Notes: generated from the letters alone by a model not told the origin. 61,625 bases of DNA from Elainella saxicola E1 (GCA_002796835.1 LUGL01000073.1:74103-135727); one strand, 5' to 3'; shown: positions 53,420 to 61,625, counted from the first letter of the stretch. Made by a program: numbers and translations.

Positions 53420-54853
53420 CTAAATCGGGATCTCGATCACCAATTTTGCGCCTCGACCGGGAGCCGAAACGCAGCACAACTTGCCTCCGTGCTGTTCAAC
53501 CACAATTTGATAGCTGATGGAAAGTCCCAGCCCTGTTCCAGAACCGATCGGTTTAGTCGTGAAGAAAGGATCAAACATGCAATCCTGAGTAGCTGCATCC
53601 ATACCGGGACCGTTATCGGCGATCGACACTTTGACAGTCTGGTCAGGCGTGATTTTGGTGGTGATGCAAATGGTTGGATCGGGAATCGCATCAATCCTCA
53701 GTGCATCAATGGCATTGACCAAAATATGCAGGAATACCTGATTGAGCTGGCTGGCATAACAGTTCACCAGTGGCAATTGGCAATAATCTCTCACAATCTG
53801 AATTTCAGGAAATGGTGCTTCCGCTTGCAGGCGATGATGAACAATTAGCAAGGCATTTTCGATCCCTTCATGCAGATCGACCAGTTTTTTATCCGCTTCA
53901 TCAAGCCGCAAAAAGTTGCGTAAACTCAACACTAAATTGCGAATGCGATCGCTGCCGCTCTGCATCGAGTGGAGCACGTTGGTCAAATCCTGCTGCAAAA
54001 ACTCTAGATCTGCGGCTTGCAGCTTCTGCTGTAATGCCTTCGAAGGATTGGGTACTTCTGCTTGATAGGCTGAGATTAGACTAAGCAGCGTCTCAGTATA
54101 GTCTTGAGCATGGGAAAGATTGCCATAAATAAAGCTGATCGGATTATTAATTTCATGGGCAATTCCAGCCACCATTTGACCAAGGCTCGACATTTTTTCA
54201 GCATGAATCAGTTGAGCCTGGGTTTGCTGAAGTCGTTTCAGCGTTTCTTCTAAACAAAGATTTTGCTGTTTGAGTGCTCGTTCAGCCAATTGCCGCTCAA
54301 TCTCCGCCGCAGATCGAGCCGCAAAAATCTTAAGGATTGCTGCCTGTTCCTCATAACTCCGTTTCAGCGGTTGAGTATGCAATCCAGCAATGTGCCCAAG
54401 GGGTTTTCCTTGGCTATTGAGAATTGCAATGCCCAAATAGCTCTCTGCCTCCATCGTGACTAAGTCCTCGTCTTGAGGGAAGTGCTGTTGAATGCCGCTA
54501 GAGTAGATTCTCAGCCCCTCTTCGATCACCACCCCGCAAGGAGTACCTGCCAAATCATAGTCAAAATTAGGCGCAAAATCCTCTCCGGCCCAAAAGGCCA
54601 GAACTCTCGCTCGCGGCTCCTCACAGTCAAGAAATTCAGCAATTAATGCATAGCGAATTTGCAGCAGCTCCGCCAAATAGCGAGCACAGGCCCGAAAGAA
54701 CTCTTCTCCAATTTGAGAAGCAATACCTTCAACGATCAGCTTGAGATCAGCCTGCCAATGTCGCTGTTCCAAAATTCCTGTCGAAGGTTGACCAGTTAAT
54801 TCAATAGAGTAGGATGGGGTATTCATCAGATTTGACCACAGGGTAAGAGCCAT
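53420..54853 (-). CDS. GAF-domain sensor histidine kinase
   Basis: This 477-aa soluble kinase has an N-terminal GAF domain (about 35-185; LQIRYALIAEFLDCEEPRA, LAGTPCGVVIEEGLRIYSSG), a short coiled coil, a phosphorylation domain with H233 in GIAHEINNPISFIYGN, and a HATPase domain with ADNGPGMD and GSGTGLGLSI. No receiver is fused or adjacent. ATG at 54853 is used; ATG at 54826 (MNTPSYS) is an alternative start. Its kinase core is similar in style to that of the transporter-kinase (HEIN-P motif). The signal and partner are unknown. Confidence 0.92.
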   Translation of the reverse strand: MALTLWSNLMNTPSYSIELTGQPSTGILEQRHWQADLKLIVEGIASQIGEEFFRACARYLAELLQIRYALIAEFLDCEEPRARVLAFWAGEDFAPNFDYDLAGTPCGVVIEEGLRIYSSGIQQHFPQDEDLVTMEAESYLGIAILNSQGKPLGHIAGLHTQPLKRSYEEQAAILKIFAARSAAEIERQLAERALKQQNLCLEETLKRLQQTQAQLIHAEKMSSLGQMVAGIAHEINNPISFIYGNLSHAQDYTETLLSLISAYQAEVPNPSKALQQKLQAADLEFLQQDLTNVLHSMQSGSDRIRNLVLSLRNFLRLDEADKKLVDLHEGIENALLIVHHRLQAEAPFPEIQIVRDYCQLPLVNCYASQLNQVFLHILVNAIDALRIDAIPDPTICITTKITPDQTVKVSIADNGPGMDAATQDCMFDPFFTTKPIGSGTGLGLSISYQIVVEQHGGKLCCVSAPGRGAKLVIEIPI

Positions 54854-54950
54854 GAACCCTTATCCCTTATTTTTCCCTGGCACTGAGTTTCAATCTCAGC
54901 AAAAGGGAAATTGGAGACGCAACATGCTGTATGGCGATCGGGCGATCCCA

Positions 54951-55496
54951 TTACGTTGCGAGAGTGCTGTCTCCCCCTTCTAGCAACGTTCCCTCTAAAT
55001 TAGCATTCTCTAAATTGGCCCCGCTCAAATTCGCTTCTTCCAGCGCAGCCTGATTCAAATTTGCCTGCTGGAGATCAGCAATGGCCAGATCTGCCCCGCT
55101 TAAATCGGCAGCTTCTAAATTCGCGCCACTCAAATCGGCCTGTTGCAAACTCGCCTGACTCAAATCAGCTTGAATCAGATTGGCAACTTTCAAATCGGCC
55201 TGATTCAGCGTTGCCCCATCCAAAATGGCTCCTTCTAAGGTTGCTCCGTCCAAAATTGCGTCGCTTAAATCTGCTCCACTCAGGTCTGCCTGGAACAAAT
55301 CTGCGCCATTCAAATCTGCGCTGCTCAAGTTAGCACGGCTGAGGTTAGCCCGCCGTAGATTTGCGCCATCCAATGAGCTACCACTCAAGTCAGCTCCACT
55401 CAAATCAACACCTTCTAGCTCTGCTTCACTCAAATCAATCGCACTAAACTCTCGATCGCCTGCTGCATAACGCTGGATGAGTTCGGTCTTATCCAT
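54951..55496 (-). CDS. Pentapeptide repeat protein, 181 aa
   Basis: It starts MDKTELIQRYAAGDREFSAI, the same N-terminal motif as the protein at 39728-40090, and then carries about 30 pentapeptide repeats (LSGADLSGSSLDGANLRRAN) ending at NLEGTLLEGG. The regular A(D/N)L pattern should fold into a right-handed quadrilateral beta-helix of about seven turns. Function unknown. The minus-strand DNA is repetitive, so recombination-driven length change is possible. Confidence 0.92.
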   Translation of the reverse strand: MDKTELIQRYAAGDREFSAIDLSEAELEGVDLSGADLSGSSLDGANLRRANLSRANLSSADLNGADLFQADLSGADLSDAILDGATLEGAILDGATLNQADLKVANLIQADLSQASLQQADLSGANLEAADLSGADLAIADLQQANLNQAALEEANLSGANLENANLEGTLLEGGDSTLAT

Positions 55497-56302
55497 CTTT
55501 CAGGTTGCTCCAGATGTATAGGAATCAGAAGTTGATGAACAGTGAGGAATAGGTTTGATTCTCTACTGTAAAGGAGCAGCACAAACTCAACCCCTCTCGG
55601 AAGGCACAGTTTTGGCGTTGATTACTAGCATTGATTACTGGGATTGATTAGTGGTACTGATTACTGGCATTGATGAAATGAGCCATATTTATAGCCAGTG
55701 CTACTACATCAAAATCAGATTGTTAAATCCGTTCTGCCCCTTACTGAAATTGGTTGATCGCCTAGGTGATTTTTAACACTGCGGATGGGTTGATCGAAAA
55801 AAATTTGAAAATAAGCTCTCTCACCTGGAGTATACCTGGACTGCTTTGGAGAAATGTTGTTTAAGCCTTGACTAGAAATTGTGGCTTGGTTTGGAACATC
55901 ATTTTCTGAAGTTAAAGCATAGCTCGATCGCTACGATCAGTAAGATTCTTTGTGAGGACTAAAGTTGTGGCCAGAATGGACGATAGGAGTCATCCGTTCG
56001 CCCGTGGTTGTGCAGCGGTTATGCAGCAATAACGAGGTCAGTAGTATTCTATTAAAAAAAATATTAAATAATGTAGAATTAGCAATACTCGGTGACAAAA
56101 GGAAACAATGTTCTAGAATTTAGTTGGCAGCAACCTTCACATTTTTCTTAGAAAAGCTTTTCATTCAAATTTTTCATCAGCCAAAGTTTCTATTCGATTG
56201 CCTGGGAAAATAAATTTTTCTAGAAAAATAAATAATCTAACTCTATCAAATAAGGCGTAGCAAGCAATCCGGGAGTGTTCTTGCTGCATTGACAATCTTT
56301 CA
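55497..56302. other. 800-base AT-rich gap before LuxR-type gene
   Basis: No ORF of convincing quality lies here. It contains four 13-bp tandem units at 55618-55669 and AT-rich stretches from 56040 to 56250. Both promoters (for the pentapeptide gene on the minus strand and the LuxR-type gene on the plus strand) must lie within. I see no tRNA or structured RNA that I can name. Confidence 0.45.
55618..55669. repeat. Four 13-bp tandem repeats
   Basis: TTGATTACTAGCA, TTGATTACTGGGA, TTGATTAGTGGTA and CTGATTACTGGCA follow without gap, and TTGATGA begins a fifth. Each unit differs by 1-3 bases. They lie 120-170 bases upstream (minus strand) of the pentapeptide gene and could be an iteron-like protein-binding array or replication-slippage product. 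Confidence 0.75.
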
Positions 56303-57001
56303 ATGGCGAGAGAGCTTATGGAAGCAAAGCAAAGCATTGTATTGAGTTACGATCGTCCAAATTTTACAAAGTGCGATCGTTGTGTCTTGAATATTTTGCG
56401 TTCTCATTTAGTCCGGGTAGATGAGAAAAACCTGGCATTTAGCCAAATTCAGCAATTGCTGAGGCAATTCAAACAAGCGATCGATCAAGGAAGTTTGATC
56501 TGTTTAGCCATGGATGGGCATGTCCAATTCATGACAGAACAAGCAAAACGGCTATTGAACCAATACTTTTTATACCAGGATACGCAGACGTTACCCGATC
56601 CTTTGCAACAATGGTTCCAAGATCAGATGAGGCGACATCAAATTCATGGAGATGATCCAGCCTCCTGTTTAGCCTTACATGTCGAGCAAGCAGAACGACA
56701 GTTGGTTATTCGATTTATGCCTGGTTCCATCAAAGAGCAGTATCTTTTGCTATTAGAAGAACGAGAAGAGCGATCTTTCTCCATTGCTGCTTTAGAGCTG
56801 CTAGGACTCACTAAACGCGAAGCAGAGGTACTGTTTTGGATCGCCAAGGATAAAAGTAATGCTGGAATTGCTAAGGTGCTGGGTTGTTGTGAAGGAACCG
56901 TGCGCAAACATTTGGAGAATCTTTACAAAAAACTAGGAGTGCAGACTCGCATGGGTGCAGTGATGGTTGCTTTAGAGAAGTTAGGGCTACTGAAAGGGTA
57001 G
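56303..57001 (+). CDS. LuxR-type transcriptional regulator with N-terminal sensor-like domain
   Basis: This 232-aa protein has an N-terminal domain of about 150 residues with a PAS/GAF-like pattern (QIQQLLRQFKQAIDQGSLIC, LAMDGHVQFMTEQAKRLL) and a C-terminal LuxR-type helix-turn-helix (LTKREAEVLFWIAKDKSNAG, IAKVLGCCEGTVRKHLENLY, KKLGVQTRMGAV). It has no receiver domain, so it should respond to a ligand or to cell state directly. The in-frame ATG at 56318 with GAGAGAG upstream is an equally likely start. The metalloprotease gene lies 357 bases downstream on the same strand and may be its target. Confidence 0.88.
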   Translation: MARELMEAKQSIVLSYDRPNFTKCDRCVLNILRSHLVRVDEKNLAFSQIQQLLRQFKQAIDQGSLICLAMDGHVQFMTEQAKRLLNQYFLYQDTQTLPDPLQQWFQDQMRRHQIHGDDPASCLALHVEQAERQLVIRFMPGSIKEQYLLLLEEREERSFSIAALELLGLTKREAEVLFWIAKDKSNAGIAKVLGCCEGTVRKHLENLYKKLGVQTRMGAVMVALEKLGLLKG

Positions 57002-57358
57002 GTAATCGTAGTCGTGTCGTTATTCTCTACGCGGATCATCGTATTTCTTCTAGACGTAACTTTTGCCAATATTTGAACAGAAGATCAGAAGTTTTGAAGC
57101 GAGCGAATCCAGCGAAACCACAAATACAAGTAATGAATCGAAAGAGATACTGGCGACTGCTCTGGCTGCAATCACGAGTGGCTTTGAAGCGAGTGCCTAC
57201 CTGGTTTCAAAAGATGCATATAGCTAAAACAATCGGCTATGCATTTCCAGATGTTAGTTTTGTCTGCGATCGCTACTGAGTGTGGTAGTGGATGTTCTCT
57301 TAAAAAATCTGATTTTCAGGAATTTATTGCCCCCTAAATTAAACAAGGAGAAAACGAC
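57002..57358. other. Gap with no convincing gene
   Basis: A frame at 57073-57279 (68 codons, MNRRSEVLKRAN) has no ribosome-binding site, high arginine and no family resemblance, so I do not call it. AAGGAG at 57350-57355 serves the metalloprotease start. No repeats or stems were noted. Confidence 0.45.
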
Positions 57359-58948
57359 ATGTTCGATGAAGCTTCTAGTTTGCGTCATCCAGCCAATCGC
57401 AACCGGGTTGATGCTTTTCTTTCCAATGAAGCGGCACAGCCAGTTGCGGTTGCCTCAGCAAGCAAGACTTTTCTGGCGCAACGACCCAATACCTCTCTAG
57501 AATGGAATACCACAACTGGAACACCTGCTGCGATCGCTGGTAAATTATCAATGCCAATGACAGGTACCGCATCTGAAGCGAGCCAATCATTCATTCGGGA
57601 GAATCCCGGTGTTTTAGGGCTGAACGCAGAAGAGGTTGAAGGTCTGACTGAAGTGGATAGTTTTGGTTGGGCAGGGCTGCAATTCATTCGTCACCAGCAA
57701 ACCTATCAAGGGTTACCCGTTTTCGGTGCTAAGGTTTTAGTTGGTTTGGATGACAAAAACCAAGTTCGCATGGTCACGAGCGGTTTGCGATCGCAAATTT
57801 CTGTCAAATCCAGCGACAAAGCAATCTCCCTGAGAGAAGCTCGCCAAATTGCCACTAAGGATCTGGGTGAACAGGCGAAGCAAAGAGGCTCGATCACTCA
57901 TGAAACGGTTCTCTATCCTACCCAGCAGGGCCATGTGAAAGCTTATCATCTCACTGTTCCAGCTCATCAACCTCTGGGTACTTGGGAATATTTCATCGAC
58001 GTTCAGAATGGAGAAATTGTCGATAGCTACAACTCGATGAAGTTCTACTCATTTTATTTTGCGCCTCGGGCAAGAGTTTACCCTAGCAATCCTGATAAAA
58101 CACAGTTGGCTACCGTAATGCTGCGAGATGTTAAATCTCCTTACACCAAATTAGATGGGCAATATTGTAAGGTAATTAATGAGGATGCTACAGCGGCACA
58201 GGCGAGCACTACTTATCGATTTGACTTTCCGCCAGATAATACACACTTTGATGAATGCCAAGTTTATTATGCAGTAGAAAAGGTCTATCAATACTTTCTT
58301 GATCTGGGATTTCGCGGTTTTACAGTCAGCAATCCCTATGGCAAAGCCAACGGTGGACAGCTTGCTGCGAATGTCCACACGGGGAACAAGTATGATAACG
58401 CCTTTTACGATCCTTCGACCGGACAAATCTACTTTGGTGATGGCAGCTATCCCAGCAATGCGAATGGATTGCGCGACCTAGCTAAGGAGGTTGATGTTGT
58501 TGCCCATGAGTTTACCCATGCGGTGATTGATGAATATCATCCGAATATGTTTGGTAGTGAAGGATCTGCTCTCCATGAGGGCTACGCCGATTATTTTGCC
58601 TGTTCTCTCTTAAATGATCCAGATATTGGGGGATATGTGGTTCCGGCCCCTGAAGCCCCTGGAGTGCTCCGCAACTGTGATAATGATGTGAGATACCCCA
58701 ACACCTCTGCAGAACCTCACGATCGCGGTCAAGCTTGGGCAGGGGCTTGCTGGCATCTGAGGAAACAGCTCGGACAAGAGGTAGCAGACTTTCTAATTTT
58801 CGGCAGTATGTTGATTCTTGGAACAACTGCTCCGACCTTCAAATATGCCAAAGATATGCTGCTGTTGATCGATCAGGCCTGGTGTGGAAGTGAGTATAAA
58901 GCGGTGATTAAACGGATTTTTGAGACCGATCGAGGCATTCCTGTTTAG
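57359..58948 (+). CDS. M4-like (thermolysin-type) zinc metalloprotease with FTP/PepSY-type propeptide
   Basis: This 529-aa protease has an FTP/PepSY-like propeptide (about 70-225; SQSFIRENPGVLGLNAEEVE, FIRHQQTYQGLPVFGAKVLV) and a catalytic domain with HEFTH (zinc ligands H383, H387; catalytic E384) and the third ligand E407 in ALHEGYADYFA, exactly 24 residues from H383 as in thermolysin. A further probable catalytic histidine is in PHDRGQAWAGACW. No signal peptide is visible at the N-terminus (MFDEASSLRHPANRNRV), so it may stay intracellular, as protealysin-like enzymes do. AAGGAG precedes the ATG. The gene is followed at 59033 by a candidate inhibitor gene. Confidence 0.9.
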   Translation: MFDEASSLRHPANRNRVDAFLSNEAAQPVAVASASKTFLAQRPNTSLEWNTTTGTPAAIAGKLSMPMTGTASEASQSFIRENPGVLGLNAEEVEGLTEVDSFGWAGLQFIRHQQTYQGLPVFGAKVLVGLDDKNQVRMVTSGLRSQISVKSSDKAISLREARQIATKDLGEQAKQRGSITHETVLYPTQQGHVKAYHLTVPAHQPLGTWEYFIDVQNGEIVDSYNSMKFYSFYFAPRARVYPSNPDKTQLATVMLRDVKSPYTKLDGQYCKVINEDATAAQASTTYRFDFPPDNTHFDECQVYYAVEKVYQYFLDLGFRGFTVSNPYGKANGGQLAANVHTGNKYDNAFYDPSTGQIYFGDGSYPSNANGLRDLAKEVDVVAHEFTHAVIDEYHPNMFGSEGSALHEGYADYFACSLLNDPDIGGYVVPAPEAPGVLRNCDNDVRYPNTSAEPHDRGQAWAGACWHLRKQLGQEVADFLIFGSMLILGTTAPTFKYAKDMLLLIDQAWCGSEYKAVIKRIFETDRGIPV

Positions 58949-59032
58949 TTGATTGCTGAATCTGCATCAACTAGAACTATCTAATCCAATCTGGGGTGTG
59001 ATTTTGTCATGCCCCAGAGATCAGTTTTTGCC

Positions 59033-59575
59033 ATGAAAAAGTTTTTCGATCGAAGACTCATTTCTACTTCAATTCTAGTTATGTGTTTAGGTGGTATAAC
59101 TGCTATGGCGATAGATACACCCTATAATCACACTTTCCTCACCCAAGATGGACACTTAACGGGAGAGCTGTCCTTCCGGGATGGGCAGATGGGCTTTGTC
59201 GGAATTGCAGGGATTACTTGGACAATTTTGCCTGATGGTAGCTGTCAGGCAAGCCGCTTTGTCAACGATAACTTGGCACCCCCTTACCAGACTGGTCATT
59301 TGGAACAGCCGGATTTAGCCATGCTTGCCAATACGCTCTCTACCCAAAATTTTGCCGATCTTCCTGCTGAAATTCCATCGGAACCAACCCTCAATCCCCA
59401 CCAGCTCACAATTTTTTTTAGCGGCAAATCCTCAACTCTGGTGCTGAAACCAGGCCAAAGTATTGAGAACGCTTTGATAACCGAGAAGAATCAGCAAGAA
59501 ACTCCTCGCTCAAGATTTCTCACGGTTGCCCAAGTTGTCAACCAATTAGTCTGGCAATATTGCGGCAATGATTAG
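59033..59575 (+). CDS. Exported protein, emfourin-like candidate inhibitor of the M4-like protease
   Basis: This 180-aa protein has an N-terminal signal peptide (LISTSILVMCLGGITAMAID). The rest, about 140 residues, follows the outline of emfourin, the inhibitor encoded beside protealysin-like M4 proteases: a strand near the start (ELSFRDGQMGFVGIAGITWT), a loop, LEQPDLAMLANTLSTQNFAD, LPAEIP and a final strand-loop (HQLTIFFSGKSSTLVLKPGQ). Two cysteines remain (GSCQAS and QYCGND). The known inhibitor is a cytoplasmic protein of about 115 residues; here an export signal is added, while the protease has none. Assignment rests on pattern and on position 84 bases after the protease stop. A start at 59009 is possible. 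Confidence 0.5.
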   Translation: MKKFFDRRLISTSILVMCLGGITAMAIDTPYNHTFLTQDGHLTGELSFRDGQMGFVGIAGITWTILPDGSCQASRFVNDNLAPPYQTGHLEQPDLAMLANTLSTQNFADLPAEIPSEPTLNPHQLTIFFSGKSSTLVLKPGQSIENALITEKNQQETPRSRFLTVAQVVNQLVWQYCGND

Positions 59576-59938
59576 GCTGAGATAGAGTCTTACGTCTGAT
59601 TGACCAGAATGTTCCAAAAATTCCAGCAAGGGGTCTTTTCAATATAGTACATTTGATCTACAATGGCTGCAAAGCAGGATTCATGCAGGCTAAATTCCTG
59701 ATTCGTCCTGGCTGATTTTGCTGTTGGCAACGGGCTGTTGGTGGCAAGGGCTGTTGATAGCAAGCTGTTGATGGCAAGCAGTTCACGACAGAATCAGGTT
59801 CAGAATGAGAGTGCTTCTACCTTTTCGCTTTACAGCGTGGAGATTCGATCTGGGTCTTCACTCTGGGTTGCTGCGACTGGATAGATTCTGCGCACCTTGC
59901 ATGCTGCGATTCCCCCTTGCATAACGGCGGTTGGACCT
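59576..59938. other. Gap before HtrA-like gene with tandem GCTGTTG units
   Basis: This 360-base gap has no ORF of note. At 59720-59780 imperfect units of 14-16 bases begin GCTGTTGGCAACGG, GCTGTTGGTGGCAAGG, GCTGTTGATAGCAA and GCTGTTGATGGCAA. The remainder shows no terminator with a good T-run. Confidence 0.45.
59720..59780. repeat. Four GCTGTTG-led tandem units
   Basis: GCTGTTG recurs at 59720, 59734, 59750 and 59764 with 14-16 base spacing, each followed by a purine-rich GGCAA-like tail. This is the fourth short tandem array in the window. Confidence 0.6.
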
Positions 59939-61066
59939 ATGACTCAAGCACAACATTCTTCCTATCCCTCCCATGCCCCGGTTCCCAGACGGCGAAAGGT
60001 GAAAAAAAATGCGCGTCGGCGTCAGCAGTTGTCGGCAGAATTGCTCCGCTGGGTTGGCTTGACCTTGCTCATTGCAGTCGGGAGCCGCGCTCTCGTTCCT
60101 CCAGAATCGCGATCGACAGATTGGAATAACGCTGCTCAACCCAGTCAAGATGTTGCTCCAGTGGGTGTCCAAGCCAGTCCTGTACAGTCTAACCCTGTAC
60201 AAAACCCTTTACAAAACCCTTTGCAAAAACTGCCCGGATTCGCCAATCAGTTGATTCGTCCTGTGCGCGATCCAGATTTGCCGTCAGATACGCCTGATTC
60301 GATCGCCAATGCCAATCGATCGGTTGTTATGTTAAAAAGTGCAAATTCTGTGGGGTCTGGCATTATTCTGTCTCAAGATGGCTTGATTCTCACGAATAGC
60401 CATGTTGTTCAAGGTGGCGGGATGGGCCGGTGGAGTGTGCGCCTCTCGGATGCTCAAGAACTGCCAGCTACTGTGGTTAATCCGGGTGCGGGTGCAGGCG
60501 ATATTTTTAGAGATCTGGCTTTAGTGAAAATTCAAGGCGCGAGTAATTTGCCAGTTGCTAATTTATCTCAGTCACAACCTCAACAAGGTGAGGAAGTTTG
60601 GGCGATCGGCGCTCCCTATGCACGTCCTGAAGTGGTGACACGAGGCGTATTGAAACAATTAACGAATGACGGAATTATTCTGACAAGTGCTGAGGTACAT
60701 CCGGGTAACTCTGGTGGCCCCTTGCTGAATCAACAAGGCGAAGTCATCGGGATTAATACCGCAGTGAATCCTCAACTGCCCGACAACGCAACAACGGTGG
60801 CCATTTCAACCGGATTGATTCAACAAAACTTGGCCGCTCTCACTTCGGGCAACATGGCTTCTGAGGCACAGCCCGGACCCGGAATGCAGCGTCCTATGAT
60901 GCGCTCTGGTCAGCCCAATTTTAGAGAGGGGATGCCAATGCAGCCCGGTTTTAGCCAGGGATCGCCGATGCCACCCAATGGAATGCCAATGCCGTCCTCT
61001 GGAGGTCGCCCGATGATGCCTCCCTTTGCCCAAGGTGGGATGGGAGGTGGTTCCCCCTGCCCCTGA
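59939..61066 (+). CDS. Membrane-anchored HtrA-like trypsin family protease without PDZ domain
   Basis: This 375-aa protein has a basic cytoplasmic N-terminus and one hydrophobic anchor (LRWVGLTLLIAVGSRAL), a linker with repeated NPVQNPLQNPLQK, then a trypsin-like domain: His in LTNSHVVQ, Asp in IFRDLALVKI and Ser in HPGNSGGPLL, the complete catalytic triad. There is no PDZ domain after it. The C-terminal 50 residues are rich in Met, Pro and Gly (REGMPMQPGFSQG, MPMPSSGGRPMMPPF) and end in SPCP, which could bind copper or mediate assembly. The start is ATG at 59939; the frame extends to 59897 without a ribosome site. Confidence 0.88.
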   Translation: MTQAQHSSYPSHAPVPRRRKVKKNARRRQQLSAELLRWVGLTLLIAVGSRALVPPESRSTDWNNAAQPSQDVAPVGVQASPVQSNPVQNPLQNPLQKLPGFANQLIRPVRDPDLPSDTPDSIANANRSVVMLKSANSVGSGIILSQDGLILTNSHVVQGGGMGRWSVRLSDAQELPATVVNPGAGAGDIFRDLALVKIQGASNLPVANLSQSQPQQGEEVWAIGAPYARPEVVTRGVLKQLTNDGIILTSAEVHPGNSGGPLLNQQGEVIGINTAVNPQLPDNATTVAISTGLIQQNLAALTSGNMASEAQPGPGMQRPMMRSGQPNFREGMPMQPGFSQGSPMPPNGMPMPSSGGRPMMPPFAQGGMGGGSPCP

Positions 61067-61125
61067 TCGATAACATTGCATCAAATTAGCTTGTTCAATC
61101 AGCAAAAAGTCTCTTCGGTAGCAGG

Positions 61126-61189
61126 GGGCGTGGCATTCGGTAAAAAGTCTTTGCGATTGCTCTGGAGTTATCTGCCGAATGCCGCGCCC
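61126..61189. repeat. Inverted repeat (GGGCGTGGCATTCGG / CCGAATGCCGCGCCC)
   Basis: 15-bp arms at 61126-61140 and 61175-61189, one non-Watson-Crick position, around a 34-nt loop. The arms resemble the GGGG...GCATTC palindrome at 46360-46433, suggesting one family of cyanobacterial dispersed elements. Confidence 0.6.
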
Positions 61190-61223
61190 GTACAAGATTG
61201 AAGTTGCTGATCTTATTAATTCA

Positions 61224-61335
61224 ACGTGAGTTCGACAGGTCAAAAGATCGCTTCAGGCAAGGCAGGTAAACCCTCTTAACAAGGACGTGAGTTCGATAGG
61301 TCAAAAGATCGCTTCAGGCAAGGCAGGTAAACCCT
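61224..61335. repeat. Two direct copies of a 51-bp IS982-end sequence
   Basis: ACGTGAGTTCGACAGGTC with its following bases (61224-61274) is repeated at 61285-61335 with one substitution and a 61-bp offset. The inner copy overlaps the transposase 3' end (stop at 61301). The extra copy is a likely remnant or tandem duplication of an insertion-sequence end. Confidence 0.85.
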
Positions 61336-61624
61336 TGGGTTGAAGATCGAGGGAGGGTCTGGAGTCTTGGTAGGTGTATGCCACCAGTCCAGCAATCAAA
61401 TTGACCATGAAATTCAGAGGACTGCGATGACGAGAATGTTCAATTTGAGCAATGTTCTTGAGTTGGTCATTGACCGACTCGATGATCGCTCGCTTCCGCA
61501 ACAGGATCTTGTCAAGCAGAGGCACCAAGCGGTTTTTCATATTCTTCTTAATCTTGGTGACCAGCTGAAGCCCTTGTTGCCATAACTGCTCGAATAAGGC
61601 TTGGGAAATATAACCCCGGTCGCC
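61301..61624 (-). CDS. IS982-family transposase (C-terminal part; window edge)
   Basis: The minus strand is open from the window edge to TGA at 61301-61303 and encodes 107 residues: [19 protein letters not shown], then the IS982 signature [20 protein letters not shown] with [20 protein letters not shown]. It is the C-terminal third of a DDE transposase. The N-terminal part lies beyond the window. The gene end is repeated once more downstream (61224-61274), so the element boundary is not a simple one. Confidence 0.9.
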   Translation of the reverse strand, partial: GDRGYISQALFEQLWQQGLQLVTKIKKNMKNRLVPLLDKILLRKRAIIESVNDQLKNIAQIEHSRHRSPLNFMVNLIAGLVAYTYQDSRPSLDLQPKGLPALPEAIF

Positions 61625-61625
61625 A

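Noticed and set aside
57073-57279. 68-codon ORF before the metalloprotease
   Set aside because: No ribosome-binding site; composition unlike neighbours; no family resemblance.

Overview
The window looks like chromosomal DNA of a cyanobacterium. GCGATCGC-type octamers are frequent. Several cyanobacterial families are present (DUF3611, DUF3318, DUF3124, DUF1400 and pentapeptide proteins with an RYAAG start). An RNA-binding protein gene lies next to rpsU, and dispersed palindromes of a kind common in cyanobacterial genomes occur between genes. No rRNA, tRNA or CRISPR array was seen. The left end cuts aconitase B at its 5' side. The right end cuts an IS982-type transposase.

Layout: 1-2.5 kb is acnB. 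2.5-6.5 kb is a STAND ATPase/TPR gene bracketed by two direct copies of a 210-bp block, one carrying an intact small gene and the other a frameshifted copy. 6.5-12.2 kb has a ribbon-helix-helix-like regulator, a META-domain protein, a zinc deacylase and a large Fe-S membrane protein with a C-terminal cNMP-like domain. 12.4-16 kb is a three-gene phosphorelay (receiver-wHTH-Hpt, PAS kinase, CheY-like receiver). 16.4-21.3 kb is DUF1269-arcD-arcA-nhaC. 21.7-32 kb has a degenerate receiver, a transglutaminase-like protein, DUF3611, glutaminase, HdeD, small envelope proteins and a 1246-aa membrane hydrolase. 32-38 kb has a toxin-antitoxin pair overlapping an AI-2E-type permease, a DUF1400/C45-acyltransferase fusion, a BrkB-like protein and an SH3b protein. 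38.8-42.7 kb has a sterol-desaturase-like hydroxylase, a pentapeptide protein, rpsU, an RRM protein and a DUF3318 protein.

The most striking region is 42.8-51.6 kb. An NCS1-type permease with an eight-cysteine tail, a formamidase (FmdA) and an FmdB zinc ribbon run on the plus strand. Facing them are a 941-aa protein that fuses a paralogous NCS1 permease, with the same cysteine tail, to a complete histidine kinase, and, overlapping it by 8 nt, a response regulator whose output domain is MarR-like. I infer a transporter-kinase signalling system that senses an amide or nucleobase-like compound and controls its uptake and hydrolysis. Possible leader RNAs and recurring CTGACA/TGTCAG sites are nearby.

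The right part (51.7-61.6 kb) has an HxlR regulator with a divergent cupin, a NUDIX hydrolase, a GAF kinase, a second pentapeptide protein, a LuxR-type regulator, an M4-like metalloprotease followed by an exported emfourin-like candidate inhibitor, a PDZ-less HtrA-like protease and the transposase end. ArcA, GlsA and FmdA each release ammonia, and HdeD is an acid-resistance family, so part of the window may serve nitrogen release or pH homeostasis. That link is inference.
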